This document shows positions 16,581 through 25,556 of a stretch of 64,000 nucleotides of DNA, one piece after another. Made by a program: the position numbers and the translations under genes. Position 1 is the first letter of the stretch; every line of letters begins with the position of its first letter. The notes beneath the pieces are model-generated. The model worked only from the letters and a program-made list of their open reading frames with translations, had not been told where the DNA came from and did not search any database. Source of the stretch: Dehalococcoides mccartyi (GTDB lineage Bacteria; Chloroflexota; Dehalococcoidia; Dehalococcoidales; Dehalococcoidaceae); NCBI RefSeq assembly GCF_001889305.1, contig NZ_CP013074.1:186001-250000 (forward strand), written 5' to 3'.

Positions 16581-18161
16581 TTAGTAAACGCGGAAGCGGC
16601 TGATTTCATTGCCGGTGGGTGAGACCAGATGAACGGCACAAGCCAGACACGGGTCAAACGAGCGGACAATGCGAACCAGCTCAAACGGATTATCGTTATC
16701 ACGTACCTTAGTACCGACAAGAGCCTGCTCAACAGGACCGTAAACACCCTGATTATCTTTGGGTGAACAGTTCCAAGTGGAGGGCACTACGCACTGGTAG
16801 TTGCTTATCTTGTGGTTTTCAATCTTTATCCAGTGGCCAAGAGCACCGCGGGGAGCTTCCCAGAGACCCATGCCTTCGGCACTTTCGGGTATTTCGTAAT
16901 CAGCGCACACAGGTTCGCCAATCTTGAGTTCCATAGCCCACTTGACCATTTCATCAGCTACGATCTTGCATTCAAGGGCACGGGCGGCATGTCTGCCGAG
17001 TGTGCTGAAAAGGGCGGCAGGGCCGGCACCGAAATGAGCCAAGGTATCGTTTACCATCTTCTGAACCACGGGGTCACCGGCTACGTAGTTAACCACCATA
17101 CGAGCCAGAGGGCCTACTTCGTAGGGGGTATTCTCGTATCGGGGGGCTTTCAGCCAGGAATAGCCGTCCGGCTTGGTAAATTCAGGTTCGGTTACTTCGT
17201 TCAGGGGGTATTCATTGGTTTCACCGCTGAACCAGCTGTATTTGATTGATTCGGTAATCTTGTTGGGATCAAAGGTGCGGAGTTTCAGGTCAGAAGCGGA
17301 GACCACACCCTGAGTGAAGAGTCTCTGGCGGGTAGCCAGATTAGTGCCGTTTGCTTCAAGATCAAACACACCATAGCTGAGCAGATTGCCGCAACCCACA
17401 CCGATACCGAAGTAATCAGGATAGGTTTCGGCTACTGCAATAACGTCAGGCAGATATACATTGTCAATAAAGTGACGCAGGGTATTCAGCTTGCTCATAA
17501 AGTTTGAGATGCTGTCTATGCTGGGGTGTGAAGTAACACCGCCGGCTACCACTGCTACACTGTGCGGCATGCGTCCGCTGTAAATAGCGGAAAGTTCGTG
17601 AGCCAGACGGCGCATGTTCAAAGCTTCAACATAATGGGCAACTGCGGCCTGGGCAACCTTCTTGGGAAGGCGGTAATCACCTTCGTATCTGGGGTAGAAG
17701 GGAGCCAGCATGGACATATCACCGGCAGCCAGAGCCCGGGCAATAAAATCCTTTACTTTTAAAAGTTCAGGATCAGTACCATCATAATCGGCTACTTCGG
17801 TTACGTCTACGAAATCCAGAGCGGCCAGATGGTAAAAATGAACTATATGGGAAGCAATATAGTTAGCACCCTGAATAAGGTTGCGGAGTATCCGCCCGTT
17901 ATTCGGTATTTTGTCAGCTACGCCAAAGGCGGAGTCCAAGTTTAAAGCGGCGGTAGTGCCGTGGGATGTGGGGCAGACGCCGCAGATACGCTGGGTAATA
18001 TGAACAGCATCACGCGGGTCACGGTCTTTCATAAATATTTCAAAGCCGCGGAACAGAGTGCCGACACATTTGGCATCTTTAACCTCACCGCCGTCTACGG
18101 TGGCTTCGATTTTTAGATGACCTTCAATCCTCGTTATGGGATCAATTACTATCTTCTGCAT
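16581..18161 (-). CDS. hupL: [NiFe] uptake hydrogenase large subunit
   Basis: The 526-residue protein carries both nickel-binding motifs: RICGVCPTSH near residue 63, and DPCLACAVH near the end. Fifteen residues beginning LVSPTGNE follow the terminal histidine and are expected to be cut off by the protease encoded next. The N-terminus IDPITRIEGH is typical. ATG 18161 is chosen because GGAG lies seven bases upstream; a TTG four codons earlier is in frame but overlaps that site. With HupS and HupX it forms the periplasmic H2-oxidising module that feeds electrons to reductive dehalogenases in Dehalococcoides. It has no signal of its own and should be co-exported with HupS. Confidence 0.95.
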   Translation of the reverse strand: MQKIVIDPITRIEGHLKIEATVDGGEVKDAKCVGTLFRGFEIFMKDRDPRDAVHITQRICGVCPTSHGTTAALNLDSAFGVADKIPNNGRILRNLIQGANYIASHIVHFYHLAALDFVDVTEVADYDGTDPELLKVKDFIARALAAGDMSMLAPFYPRYEGDYRLPKKVAQAAVAHYVEALNMRRLAHELSAIYSGRMPHSVAVVAGGVTSHPSIDSISNFMSKLNTLRHFIDNVYLPDVIAVAETYPDYFGIGVGCGNLLSYGVFDLEANGTNLATRQRLFTQGVVSASDLKLRTFDPNKITESIKYSWFSGETNEYPLNEVTEPEFTKPDGYSWLKAPRYENTPYEVGPLARMVVNYVAGDPVVQKMVNDTLAHFGAGPAALFSTLGRHAARALECKIVADEMVKWAMELKIGEPVCADYEIPESAEGMGLWEAPRGALGHWIKIENHKISNYQCVVPSTWNCSPKDNQGVYGPVEQALVGTKVRDNDNPFELVRIVRSFDPCLACAVHLVSPTGNEISRFRVY

Positions 18162-18191
18162 TTTCTTCTCCAAAGGTAAGATTACGGTCTA

Positions 18192-19256
18192 CTAACCCTT
18201 TTTCGCGGCATTCCGCTTGGCTTTTTTAGCGAGCTCTACAGCAGCCACACCGGCAGTCAGTACCACGGCAGTGCCGGCAATACCGATAGCCAGTTTGTCA
18301 GTACTATTGATAACAGGCGGGGCTTCAAACATGGGAGAAACCTCATCCGGGAAGCCGGGGTGAGCACAGCCGATACACGGCGAATCAGCTTCCACGCACC
18401 AACGGGTTTTATTGTTCCAAAGCCTGTCAGAACAATCAGCATATGTCACCGGACCTTTGCAGCCTACAAGGAACAAACAGTAAGGCTCAGACAGCTTGGT
18501 GGCAAATAAACCCTTTTCATAGTGGCCGCGGCGCGGACACTGGTCATGAAGCAGTTTGCCGTAGTAAGCCTTGGGGCGACCCATGTCATCAAGGTCAAGT
18601 GCATCAAGCCCGCTCATAAGTACGGTAGCCAGAGTGCCCACTACCCAATCCGGGTGGGGGGGGCAGCCAGGCAGATTTACAACCGGGGTAGTTATATTGT
18701 GCTCTTTAAGAATCTCTGAAACGGCTTTGGCGCCAGTGGGGTTGGGGGCAGAGGCAGTGATGCCTCCGAAGGCGGAACAAGTACCGGCAGCTACCACGGC
18801 CAGTGCCTTGGGAGCAAGGTTCAGTACATGCTCAAGCATGGTGATACCTTCGCCGTCTTTTTCGCCGATTTCAGCGTAAACTCCGTCATCTTTAAGAGGT
18901 ACAGAACCTTCGATTACCAGTACAAACGGTCCTTTGGCGGCAGTATCGGTAATAGTGCTCATGGCCAAATCACCCTGAGCGGCCATAATGGTGGGGTGGT
19001 ACTGCATGGATACATGAGTACCGGGCACTACCGAAGTCAGCAGTAAGTCCTGGATAGTGGGTGAGACAACGTTGATAGTAGAGATAGTGCAGCCATTGCA
19101 GCCTGCACCCTGCAGCCATATAACCGGGATTTCTTTCAAAGCCTCGGCGAACATTTTTTCAAACTCGGGGAGCTTTAAAGCACCCAGACTCAGGGCGGCA
19201 GTAGAGCCGGCGGCTAGCTGTACAAAATCCCGTCTAGTAAGTTTAGTATTAAACAT
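18192..19256 (-). CDS. hupS: [NiFe] uptake hydrogenase small subunit, Tat-exported and membrane-anchored
   Basis: The 354-residue protein begins with a Tat signal (TRRDFVQLAAGSTAALSLG, residues 7-25). Cysteines for the proximal cluster occur in GAGCNGCTIS and later AAGTCSAFGG and LPGCPPHPDW. The medial and distal cluster ligands lie in the second half (DQCPRRGHYE, GCKGPVTYADC, CIGCAHPGFPD). A C-terminal hydrophobic helix (IGIAGTAVVLTAGVAAVEL) followed by lysines is a membrane anchor. It sits between hupX and hupL. The Tat signal places the complex on the outer face of the membrane. Confidence 0.95.
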   Translation of the reverse strand: MFNTKLTRRDFVQLAAGSTAALSLGALKLPEFEKMFAEALKEIPVIWLQGAGCNGCTISTINVVSPTIQDLLLTSVVPGTHVSMQYHPTIMAAQGDLAMSTITDTAAKGPFVLVIEGSVPLKDDGVYAEIGEKDGEGITMLEHVLNLAPKALAVVAAGTCSAFGGITASAPNPTGAKAVSEILKEHNITTPVVNLPGCPPHPDWVVGTLATVLMSGLDALDLDDMGRPKAYYGKLLHDQCPRRGHYEKGLFATKLSEPYCLFLVGCKGPVTYADCSDRLWNNKTRWCVEADSPCIGCAHPGFPDEVSPMFEAPPVINSTDKLAIGIAGTAVVLTAGVAAVELAKKAKRNAAKKG

Positions 19257-19309
19257 TTTTCCTACTCCATTCCAAAGTGGTTCTTTTGTCTAAACCCGCT
19301 TACGCCGGT

Positions 19310-20113
19310 CTAGTGCTTGCCAGCCTTATTTTCAGCATGCTCGGCATCGTGTGCCTGAGCCTGAATTCTGCGGCCGCGGAAGTACCATACACCAACCATC
19401 AGCGAAGCTACTATGGAGATTTCCAAAGGTATATTGCCAAGGAATTCTCTGGTAAAGCTGGGGAAGAACTCATGCTCGTGCATGTCAAAGCCGAGTTTTT
19501 CGGGATGGACGCTGCTTAAGTATAAAACATGAGTACCGCCGGCTTCTTTTTCGCCGTAGACATAGGGGTAATATCTGTCAGGGTTGTTTGAAAGTCTTTC
19601 ATAGGCTTCGGCAAGCAGGTCAGCCCGTTCGCCGAATTTAATAGCGCCGGTGGGGCAGGTAGTTGCACAAGCCGGTTCCATGCCTTCATCTACCCTGTTC
19701 CAACACATAGTGCATTTGGTGATTTTAGCCCAGTTGTCATCCCACTCAAATTTGGGGATTTGGAAAGGGCAGGCATTTTGACAATAGCGGCAGCCGAAGC
19801 ATTTATCTTGATCCCAGACTACTGCGCCGTTAGGCCGTTTGTGGAGGGCACCGACCGGACATACTGAAACACAGGCCGGTTCATAGCAGTGTAAACATCT
19901 TTTATGAGCGAAGATCCATTGAAGTTTTCCGTCTTCTTCAATCTCCCTGCACTCCAGCAGGTTGTAGTTGAATGCATTCTGTTCCAGGGGATTGGTCACT
20001 TCAGGACTGAAAGTTGTCTTGACAGCGGGGTTTTCGTTCCACTGTTTACAGGCTACCTGGCAGCCTCGACAACCAGTACATCTAGTGGTATCAATCAGCA
20101 TTCCATTAGGCAT
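19310..20113 (-). CDS. hupX: Four-cluster ferredoxin subunit HupX
   Basis: This 267-residue protein has four [4Fe-4S] motifs: CTGCRGCQVACKQW, CLHCYEPACVSVCP, CFGCRYCQNACPF and CTMCWNRVDEGMEPACATTC. A C-terminal membrane helix around LEISIVASLMVGVWYF is followed by positively charged residues. This is the plan of formate dehydrogenase beta subunits (FdnH type). No Tat signal is present, so export would depend on HupS or the protein may face inward. It is the first gene of the hup operon. In Dehalococcoides it links the hydrogenase to the respiratory supercomplex, which fits a link between HupS and the next electron carrier. Confidence 0.92.
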   Translation of the reverse strand: MPNGMLIDTTRCTGCRGCQVACKQWNENPAVKTTFSPEVTNPLEQNAFNYNLLECREIEEDGKLQWIFAHKRCLHCYEPACVSVCPVGALHKRPNGAVVWDQDKCFGCRYCQNACPFQIPKFEWDDNWAKITKCTMCWNRVDEGMEPACATTCPTGAIKFGERADLLAEAYERLSNNPDRYYPYVYGEKEAGGTHVLYLSSVHPEKLGFDMHEHEFFPSFTREFLGNIPLEISIVASLMVGVWYFRGRRIQAQAHDAEHAENKAGKH

Positions 20114-20259
20114 TCCTGTTGCCCCCCTTGTGCTTTAATCTATAAAGGGCATCGCCCTGTATTGCATAAACCAAATGCCATTGTGCAGGCATTTTGCAAA
20201 AGAGGTATAGAACCCATATTGTCTAGAATACCTCTAAATGCTACTCACGTGCAACTTGC

Positions 20260-20275
20260 AAAGTTCTAATACTTT
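20260..20275 (+). promoter_or_regulatory. Proximal palindromic motif upstream of hup
   Basis: AAAGTTCTAATACTTT has the inverted halves AAAGT and ACTTT and differs at few positions from the hym site AAAGTACTAGTACC. It lies 147 bases before the hupX start codon. It is a weaker match than the distal site. Confidence 0.4.
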
Positions 20276-20382
20276 CCTTCTGCCTTAAGTCCGTTGGCAC
20301 TAGGCCTTTTTTCGGCCAATAGCAGACGGAGTTCTGATTGGTAATTGATGTATTGTAACATACAGGTTTTTACATCGTCAAA

Positions 20383-20407
20383 GGGGTATTAGTACTTTGA
20401 TACTAAG
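20383..20407 (-). promoter_or_regulatory. Distal palindromic motif upstream of hup
   Basis: On the hup coding strand the core AAAGTACTAATACC matches the hym site at 13 of 14 positions. An outer inverted pair TTAGTA/TACTAA with a six-base spacer surrounds its centre. The same core with three changes is found upstream of the molybdoenzyme operon, followed in both cases by a run of C residues. Confidence 0.6.
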
Positions 20408-20843
20408 TCTTAATCGTAAAGTAAAAAATATTGTATATATTTTTACAAAAGATTATAAGGAACTAATATTTTTGGAAGTTATCTGTAATAGAGCAGGCGG
20501 AATACCTTGCGGTTTGTCTGCTAAGCGAGGCATTTTAACACCCTTAATACTGAGTGTCAAACAGGTTCTTTGCTTTATAAATACGGTAGGCTGAACACCT
20601 GTTCAGTTTGCTTAAGGCGGTACGGATGCAAAAGGATGCTGTTTTCTTCTATGGAAGAGTGTATGGCAAGGAAAAGCTGACGCAGGAGGTTTTAACTTAT
20701 CTGGTTGAGTAAACTTAGCCAGAGATGGTATCTAGAGAGTAACAGCATCTGACATGGCTAATACGATAAACCTGATGTGATTTGAATAAATAGCCAGGTT
20801 TTTCCTCTATAGTATTCTGTTTGCAGCAGTATCTGGATAAGCA

Positions 20844-20880
20844 TAAAAAGCCGCCCGGTTCTGGATAGAGCGGCTTTATG
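20844..20880 (-). terminator. Terminator after the ABC exporter operon
   Basis: AAAGCCGC and GCGGCTTT pair around a 15-base loop 20 bases after the last permease gene. The minus-strand side of the stem ends in TTTTTATGC. Confidence 0.65.
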
Positions 20881-20900
20881 TTTTAACCCCAAGAATTTTG

Positions 20901-21974
20901 TCAGGTATAAAGGCGCAGGGCAGAGTTTGACATGCGTTTGACTACGTTGGGAACCACTGCCAGCAGTATAGCCACCAGTATCATGGTTATCCCTGCGTTC
21001 AGGGCTATATCAGACCAGCTGGCATCATATATGCTCAGGTCTACTACCGGTTTTAAGATGTAATAGGTGGGGAAGAAGTAGCCTATCCACTGGGGTATCT
21101 GGGGGAAGAGGTAGATAAAAGCCGGCCCGAAAAGGAGCAGCCCGCCAAACTTCCAGACGGCAAAAAGGGTGTTCATATCCTTTATAAAGGCACCTGCCAG
21201 AAGCCCCAGCAAAGAGGCCATTAGCGAACCCAGTACCAGCATCAGTACCAGCGGCAGAGGGGCATTGCCGAAAGCTGAGTTCATACCGAGTATAATAAGC
21301 CCCATAATTAAGCCCAGCAGAGTGCCTATGGCCCCCTTGGCGGTAAATATTTCGCCCAGAGTGGCCGGGGTGATATTGACTGCTTCCAGAGTGCGTTTTT
21401 GTTTTTCATCTATAAGGGAACTGGCCGGCAGCATCAGCCCGCTGAAGAACATGGCCATGAGTACCACGAAGGGGAATAAGCGGTCAGACCAGGGTACGTT
21501 TTGCTCATCTCCAAGTGAGATGGAGTTTATTTCCACCGGCACTTCTGCCCCGGTAATCTGTCTGGCGGTGTCAGCCAGCACCGCCGGGATAATCATGCGG
21601 TTTTTAGCCAGACTTTCCCCCCAGACATAGGCACTAGACTTAAGGGTATTGGTCTGGAGAAGGGTGGTATCAAAATCCGCCGGCAGTACCAGCCCCATGT
21701 CTACCGCACCGCTTGTGGCCGCTTCTTTAAGGGCGGCTTCGTCAGGGTATTCCTTAATAAGCAGGGTATTATTGTCTTTTAGCAGGCTTACAAGCTGGGA
21801 GTTGCCCAAATCAGTCAGCCCCAGCTTGGGTTTTTCCGAAAAAATATTACCGAAAGCCAGAGATATAAAAAGGGAAATAAGTATGGGGGTTACCACTACC
21901 ATTATAAAGGTAACGTCCTTAGGGCCGTGGATTACTTCGCGGTTAAAAAGGGTGATTATATGCTTTATGCTCAT
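20901..21974 (-). CDS. ABC-2 type exporter permease (second)
   Basis: The 357-residue protein has one N-terminal membrane helix, a large external domain (about 45-165), and five helices in the C-terminal half. These include LFPFVVLMAMFFSGLMLPAS and the EKQKRTLEAVNITPATLGEIF segment typical of ABC-2/NatB/YhgE-like permeases. Its ATG overlaps the stop of the preceding permease by four bases. Two such permeases probably form a heterodimer with the ATPase to export an unknown compound, possibly a drug or lipid. Confidence 0.85.
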   Translation of the reverse strand: MSIKHIITLFNREVIHGPKDVTFIMVVVTPILISLFISLAFGNIFSEKPKLGLTDLGNSQLVSLLKDNNTLLIKEYPDEAALKEAATSGAVDMGLVLPADFDTTLLQTNTLKSSAYVWGESLAKNRMIIPAVLADTARQITGAEVPVEINSISLGDEQNVPWSDRLFPFVVLMAMFFSGLMLPASSLIDEKQKRTLEAVNITPATLGEIFTAKGAIGTLLGLIMGLIILGMNSAFGNAPLPLVLMLVLGSLMASLLGLLAGAFIKDMNTLFAVWKFGGLLLFGPAFIYLFPQIPQWIGYFFPTYYILKPVVDLSIYDASWSDIALNAGITMILVAILLAVVPNVVKRMSNSALRLYT

Positions 21975-23029
21975 TGGTAACGCCTCCGCAGGACAACAAT
22001 ACCGGCTGCTACTATTACGGCGGTAAAGCCCAGCAGGATAAGCAGGTTTCCGCCCACTACGCTTAGGTCTGCCCCGTAGTTAACCACCCGGTTTACGGTA
22101 TCTGTCAGGTAGTACGAGGGTATTACCTTAGCCCAGCTGCTTATCAGGCCGGGGAACATTATGCCCATGCCGGGTATAGCCAGAATGATAAACAGCAGCA
22201 TACCCCAGGCGGTTACCGACATAAGGCTCTTGGTAAGCGAGGCTAGCAGGAAGCCCAGCCCGGTTACCATAAGGCTGCCCAAAATAAGCACGCTTAAGGT
22301 TATAAGCGGCTGGGAGCTGAACCCGCCGACCAGCAGCATAAAGAGCACCACCTGCCCCAGCGCCATGCCAACCCCTATTATACCTTTGGCGGCAAAGAGT
22401 TCGGGTACGCTCATAGGGGTTACCAGCAGGGCTCTGGCCGTACCCTGTTCGTTTTCTTCGGCTATCAGGCTGGCCAGACTGAGTATTTCCATCATAAGTA
22501 TAAATATGGCCAGCAGGGGTACCATCCGGTTGCGCATGGGTATCTGTTCACCCAGCATATCCTGTCCCATTACCTGCTCGTTGGTATCGAATGTAAGAGA
22601 CTGGCCGGTCTGAGCGTAGGACAGCTCTTTTACCAGGCTGATTATGGCATCCCGCAGCTCAAGCGGGGCGGATGAGGAATAATATATTTCTATTTCGGGT
22701 TTGCCGCCTGAAGCCCAAACCTGCATGATATCTTCCGGCAGGGCAATAACTGCCTGGGTATCCCCGTTTTCCACTGCGGCTTTAGCTTCATCAAGCGAGT
22801 CATAGCTGGAGAGGCTGTTTGCCGGGTCTGCCACCAGTACTGAAAATGCCGGCGGCATGACTGGGGCGTATATACCCGCTTTAAGCTGTTCGTCCACTTT
22901 GTTGGGCATGATAAAGAAGATAATGATATAAAATACCAGCCCGACAATAGTCATCAGCATATAAAAGCGGTTTTGTAGGAAAAGGGAAAAATCCTTTTTC
23001 AGCAGGGCTTTTATAATGCGAAAGTTCAT
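21971..23029 (-). CDS. ABC-2 type exporter permease (first)
   Basis: The 352-residue protein has the same topology as the next gene: an N-terminal helix, an extracytoplasmic domain, then helices beginning at VPLLAIFILMMEILSLASLIAEE. The conserved ENEQGTARALLVTPMSVPELFAAK loop precedes the remaining helices. It overlaps both neighbours by four bases. The paired arrangement suggests a heterodimeric exporter. Confidence 0.85.
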   Translation of the reverse strand: MNFRIIKALLKKDFSLFLQNRFYMLMTIVGLVFYIIIFFIMPNKVDEQLKAGIYAPVMPPAFSVLVADPANSLSSYDSLDEAKAAVENGDTQAVIALPEDIMQVWASGGKPEIEIYYSSSAPLELRDAIISLVKELSYAQTGQSLTFDTNEQVMGQDMLGEQIPMRNRMVPLLAIFILMMEILSLASLIAEENEQGTARALLVTPMSVPELFAAKGIIGVGMALGQVVLFMLLVGGFSSQPLITLSVLILGSLMVTGLGFLLASLTKSLMSVTAWGMLLFIILAIPGMGIMFPGLISSWAKVIPSYYLTDTVNRVVNYGADLSVVGGNLLILLGFTAVIVAAGIVVLRRRYQ

Positions 23030-23895
23030 TCGGTCAGCCTCCGTCCGGTTATCTTTATAAAGATATCCTCCAGAGTGGCTTCTTCGCTGTGCAGGGTCAG
23101 CACCTGTTCGCTATCAAGGAGCTTGCTGACCTCTGCGGAGGTTTTACCGGTATCCAGGGCAATCTCTCTGTTTTCCAGTTTTCCGTCCGGGGTTTTTATC
23201 TTGGCTACCAGGGAACGTTTGCCGTACTGCTGTTTTAAGTTAACCGGGGCATCCAATGCGGCAATAGAGCCTTCGTTTATGAAAGCAACCCGGTCACACA
23301 GTTTGTCTGCTTCCCACATGTCATGGGTGGTTAAAAATATGGTTGCCCCCCGCTTGCGTTCTTCCAGTATGATGTCCCGGATAGATTCTGAAGATACGGG
23401 GTCAAGCCCGGAGGTGGGTTCGTCCATAAAGAGTATGCTTGGGGTGTTTACCAGAGAGCGGGCTATCATAAGGCGCTGTTTCATGCCCTTGGAGTAACCG
23501 GATACTTTGTCTTTTTCCCGTCCGCTCAGTCCCACCCTTTTTAAAAGAGCATAACCGTCAAAGTTTTTCACCCCGAACAGGTCTGCAAAAAGCTGGAGGT
23601 TTTCCAGAGCGGTCATTTGTTCGTACAGATTGGTCTGTTCAAAACAGATGCCTATCCGCCGGTGGATTTCCTCGGTATCTTTAGCCACATCAAATCCCAG
23701 CAGGGTAGCCCGGCCATCCTTCGGTTTGAGCTGGCCGGTCAGCATTTTCTGGGTGGTGGTTTTGCCTGCCCCGTTGGGGCCCAGAAAACCCAGAATTTCA
23801 CCTTGTCCAACCTCAAAGCTTATCTGGTTTACCGCTTTCAGGTCTCCGTACCAGTAGCTCAGTTTTTCTACCGAAATTGATATTTGACTCATCAA
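23026..23895 (-). CDS. ABC transporter ATP-binding protein
   Basis: The 289-residue ATPase has Walker A GPNGAGKT, Q-loop EQTNLYEQ, signature SGYSKGMKQR, Walker B ILFMDEPTSGLDP and the switch histidine in LTTHD. It is of the NatA/CcmA/DrrA type, which powers ABC-2 permeases. A C-terminal domain of about 80 residues follows. The gene overlaps the TetR stop by four bases and the first permease by four. Confidence 0.92.
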   Translation of the reverse strand: MMSQISISVEKLSYWYGDLKAVNQISFEVGQGEILGFLGPNGAGKTTTQKMLTGQLKPKDGRATLLGFDVAKDTEEIHRRIGICFEQTNLYEQMTALENLQLFADLFGVKNFDGYALLKRVGLSGREKDKVSGYSKGMKQRLMIARSLVNTPSILFMDEPTSGLDPVSSESIRDIILEERKRGATIFLTTHDMWEADKLCDRVAFINEGSIAALDAPVNLKQQYGKRSLVAKIKTPDGKLENREIALDTGKTSAEVSKLLDSEQVLTLHSEEATLEDIFIKITGRRLTE

Positions 23896-24542
23896 TTACT
23901 CCTTAAGCCAGTTTTTGGGTGCCTGTTATTGATATCCGGTATCAGGCAGGCATCGTTTTTAAAGAAGCCGTACATCATTATCCGGGAAAGTTCCATCATA
24001 AGGTTTATTTTGTCTTTGGCGGGTTCAAACAAGGCGGCGTTGGCATTAAAACCATCACGGACCACTTTCAGGTAAATAAATACCGCTTCTTCGGAAAGAG
24101 ACGGGTCTACATATCCTTCAGCTTTGCCGTCCGCTATCAGTTTCTGCCACATGGGCTGGATTTCTTTCTGGTAGATTTCCTGTATCAGGGCGGCTACCTC
24201 CTCATCCATGTGCACCAGTTTTTTCAGTATCTCTTCCGGCATTTTGCCGGCCATATCGTTTTTGTTGGAGAGTATCAGCTGTATTTTACCGGGAAAGGGC
24301 AGGGGACGGGATATGATATCTTTTGCCTGTATCAGGCTGTTGTCTATTATTTTTTCCACCACCACGTGCACCAGTGCTTTTCTGCCCCCGAAATTGTTGT
24401 AAATGGTAGTGGGGGAAACCTTGGCCTTGCGGGCAATATCTTCAATACTTACTTTGCCGGCATCATGTGAGTTCAAAAAAAGGTGGGTAGCGGCCGAGAT
24501 TATTTTGTCACGGCTGGCAGTGCTCTGTTTGGTTCTGGTCAA
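23892..24542 (-). CDS. TetR family repressor of the ABC exporter
   Basis: The 216-residue protein has an N-terminal TetR helix-turn-helix (residues 10-55; IEDIARKAKVSPTTIYNNFGGRKAL) and a helical ligand-binding domain that is not conserved enough to name a ligand. It is the first gene of the operon. A palindrome 33-58 bases before its start suggests autoregulation and ligand-induced expression of the exporter. Confidence 0.9.
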   Translation of the reverse strand: MTRTKQSTASRDKIISAATHLFLNSHDAGKVSIEDIARKAKVSPTTIYNNFGGRKALVHVVVEKIIDNSLIQAKDIISRPLPFPGKIQLILSNKNDMAGKMPEEILKKLVHMDEEVAALIQEIYQKEIQPMWQKLIADGKAEGYVDPSLSEEAVFIYLKVVRDGFNANAALFEPAKDKINLMMELSRIMMYGFFKNDACLIPDINNRHPKTGLRSN

Positions 24543-24574
24543 GGGAATTTGCTCCCCCTTTGGAATATAATACT

Positions 24575-24600
24575 GTAGTAATGCTATAACTTTACTACAA
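24575..24600. promoter_or_regulatory. Probable TetR operator
   Basis: TGTAGTAA (24575-24582) and TTACTACA (24593-24600) form perfect inverted arms around ten bases. This is the usual architecture for a TetR-family dimer or dimer pair. It lies just upstream of the tetR start, over the expected promoter. Confidence 0.65.
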
Positions 24601-24675
24601 GTAAGTCAATATCTTTCGGAAAATATTTTTTGCAAACAGGTGATGCTATGTGGAATAGTCAAGCTGTTTAAATAC

Positions 24676-24701
24676 AAAAGGGGGCTTTTAGCCCCCGTTT
24701 T
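24676..24701 (-). terminator. Terminator after the DJ-1/PfpI gene
   Basis: GGGGGC (24680-24685) pairs with GCCCCC (24691-24696) across a five-base loop. On the minus strand the stem runs into TTTTG. It follows the stop at 24721. Confidence 0.75.
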
Positions 24702-24720
24702 ATTTCAGATGGTGCGGTAT

Positions 24721-25263
24721 CTAAACCAGCATTTCGTCACGTACCACCTTAGCGGCCTGGGGTTTGGCAAACATATCCATCAGGGTCAGGGCAAAATCCA
24801 TGGCGGCCTGAGGGCTTCGCCCGGTAATAAGTTTGCCTTCCGCCTTTACCCGCAGGTCACAGGCAGTACAGTTTTTTAGCAGGTGTTTAACCCCCGGATA
24901 TATGGCAACCTCTTTGCCGTTTATCACCCCGGCTCTGGAAAGGACTGCCGGACCGGCACAGATAGCCGCCAAATATTTGTTTTCGGTATGGGCAGTGCGG
25001 ATAAGCTCAAGCACCCGCTGGTCTTTGCCCATATTTATAAAGCCGGGATTACCTCCGGGCAGAACTAGTACTTCGTAATCTGTGGTCTTTAGGTCATCTA
25101 TATACATATCCGGCATGATGCGGATTCCCCTTGAGCCGCCGGTAAGACCGTTTTTAAGCCCCACTATCTTAACCTCAAGGTCTGCCCGCCGGAGGATATC
25201 CGTAATGGTGCAGAACTCTATTTCTTCAAAACCCTCGGCTAACAAAACGGCAAAGCGGCTCAT
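24721..25263 (-). CDS. DJ-1/PfpI family protein
   Basis: The 180-residue protein has the class I glutamine amidotransferase-like fold with an acidic residue in AEGFEEIE, and the reactive cysteine in AAICAGPAVLSRAG. Family members act as glyoxalase III, deglycases, proteases or stress proteins; the subtype is not fixed by what I can see. ATG 25263 is chosen for its GGAGGAAAC ribosome site, not the ATG six codons earlier. A methylglyoxal-making gene (mgsA) exists at 45117, so a glyoxalase-like role is possible but speculative. Confidence 0.85.
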   Translation of the reverse strand: MSRFAVLLAEGFEEIEFCTITDILRRADLEVKIVGLKNGLTGGSRGIRIMPDMYIDDLKTTDYEVLVLPGGNPGFINMGKDQRVLELIRTAHTENKYLAAICAGPAVLSRAGVINGKEVAIYPGVKHLLKNCTACDLRVKAEGKLITGRSPQAAMDFALTLMDMFAKPQAAKVVRDEMLV

Positions 25264-25433
25264 AGTTTCCTCCGAAAACAAATAAAAATAGTGATACCCG
25301 CACTCGGGAGCTTAGCCCATTTGGAGGATTAATATTATAGCCCAGAAATTTGCCGAAGTGAAATGTGCCTTTTTCAGCTACAAAGTCACAGGTTTGCAGG
25401 CCTTTGGAGTGAACGGCTAATGCTTGCCGTTTC

Positions 25434-25462
25434 TTGACAGTACAGTAGGGCTAAGATAGAAT
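25434..25462 (+). promoter_or_regulatory. Promoter for pycBA
   Basis: TTGACA (25434-25439) and TAGAAT (25457-25462) are separated by 17 bases. This is a near-consensus housekeeping promoter with a predicted start near 25469 and a leader of about 88 bases. Confidence 0.7.
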
Positions 25463-25556
25463 AAACTTCATTTCTGTCTTTTTGCCTCAGTATTTTCATA
25501 TGTCCTGTCTGAGCGAATAGCAACCGGATTACTAATATAGACGGTAGGTTAATAAT

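Larger units (their letters stand above)
20114..20900. other. 787-base intergenic region upstream of hup
   Basis: It holds two copies of the AAAGTACTA(A/G)TACC-like motif (20260-20275 and 20383-20407). It also has a short dyad CTGAACACCTGTTCAG (20591-20606), a 28-codon frame from ATG 20626 to 20712 with no convincing ribosome site, and a terminator at 20844-20880. A 65-codon frame at 20397-20594 has no protein-like features and starts inside the regulatory motif. The rest looks like decayed or regulatory DNA. Confidence 0.5.

Noticed and set aside
20397-20594. 65-codon frame upstream of hup
   Set aside because: It starts inside the shared regulatory motif, lacks a ribosome site and has no recognisable protein features.
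20626-20712. 28-codon frame (MQKDAVFFYGRVYG...)
   Set aside because: Too short to judge, no clear ribosome site and no known family; mentioned only in the intergenic note.
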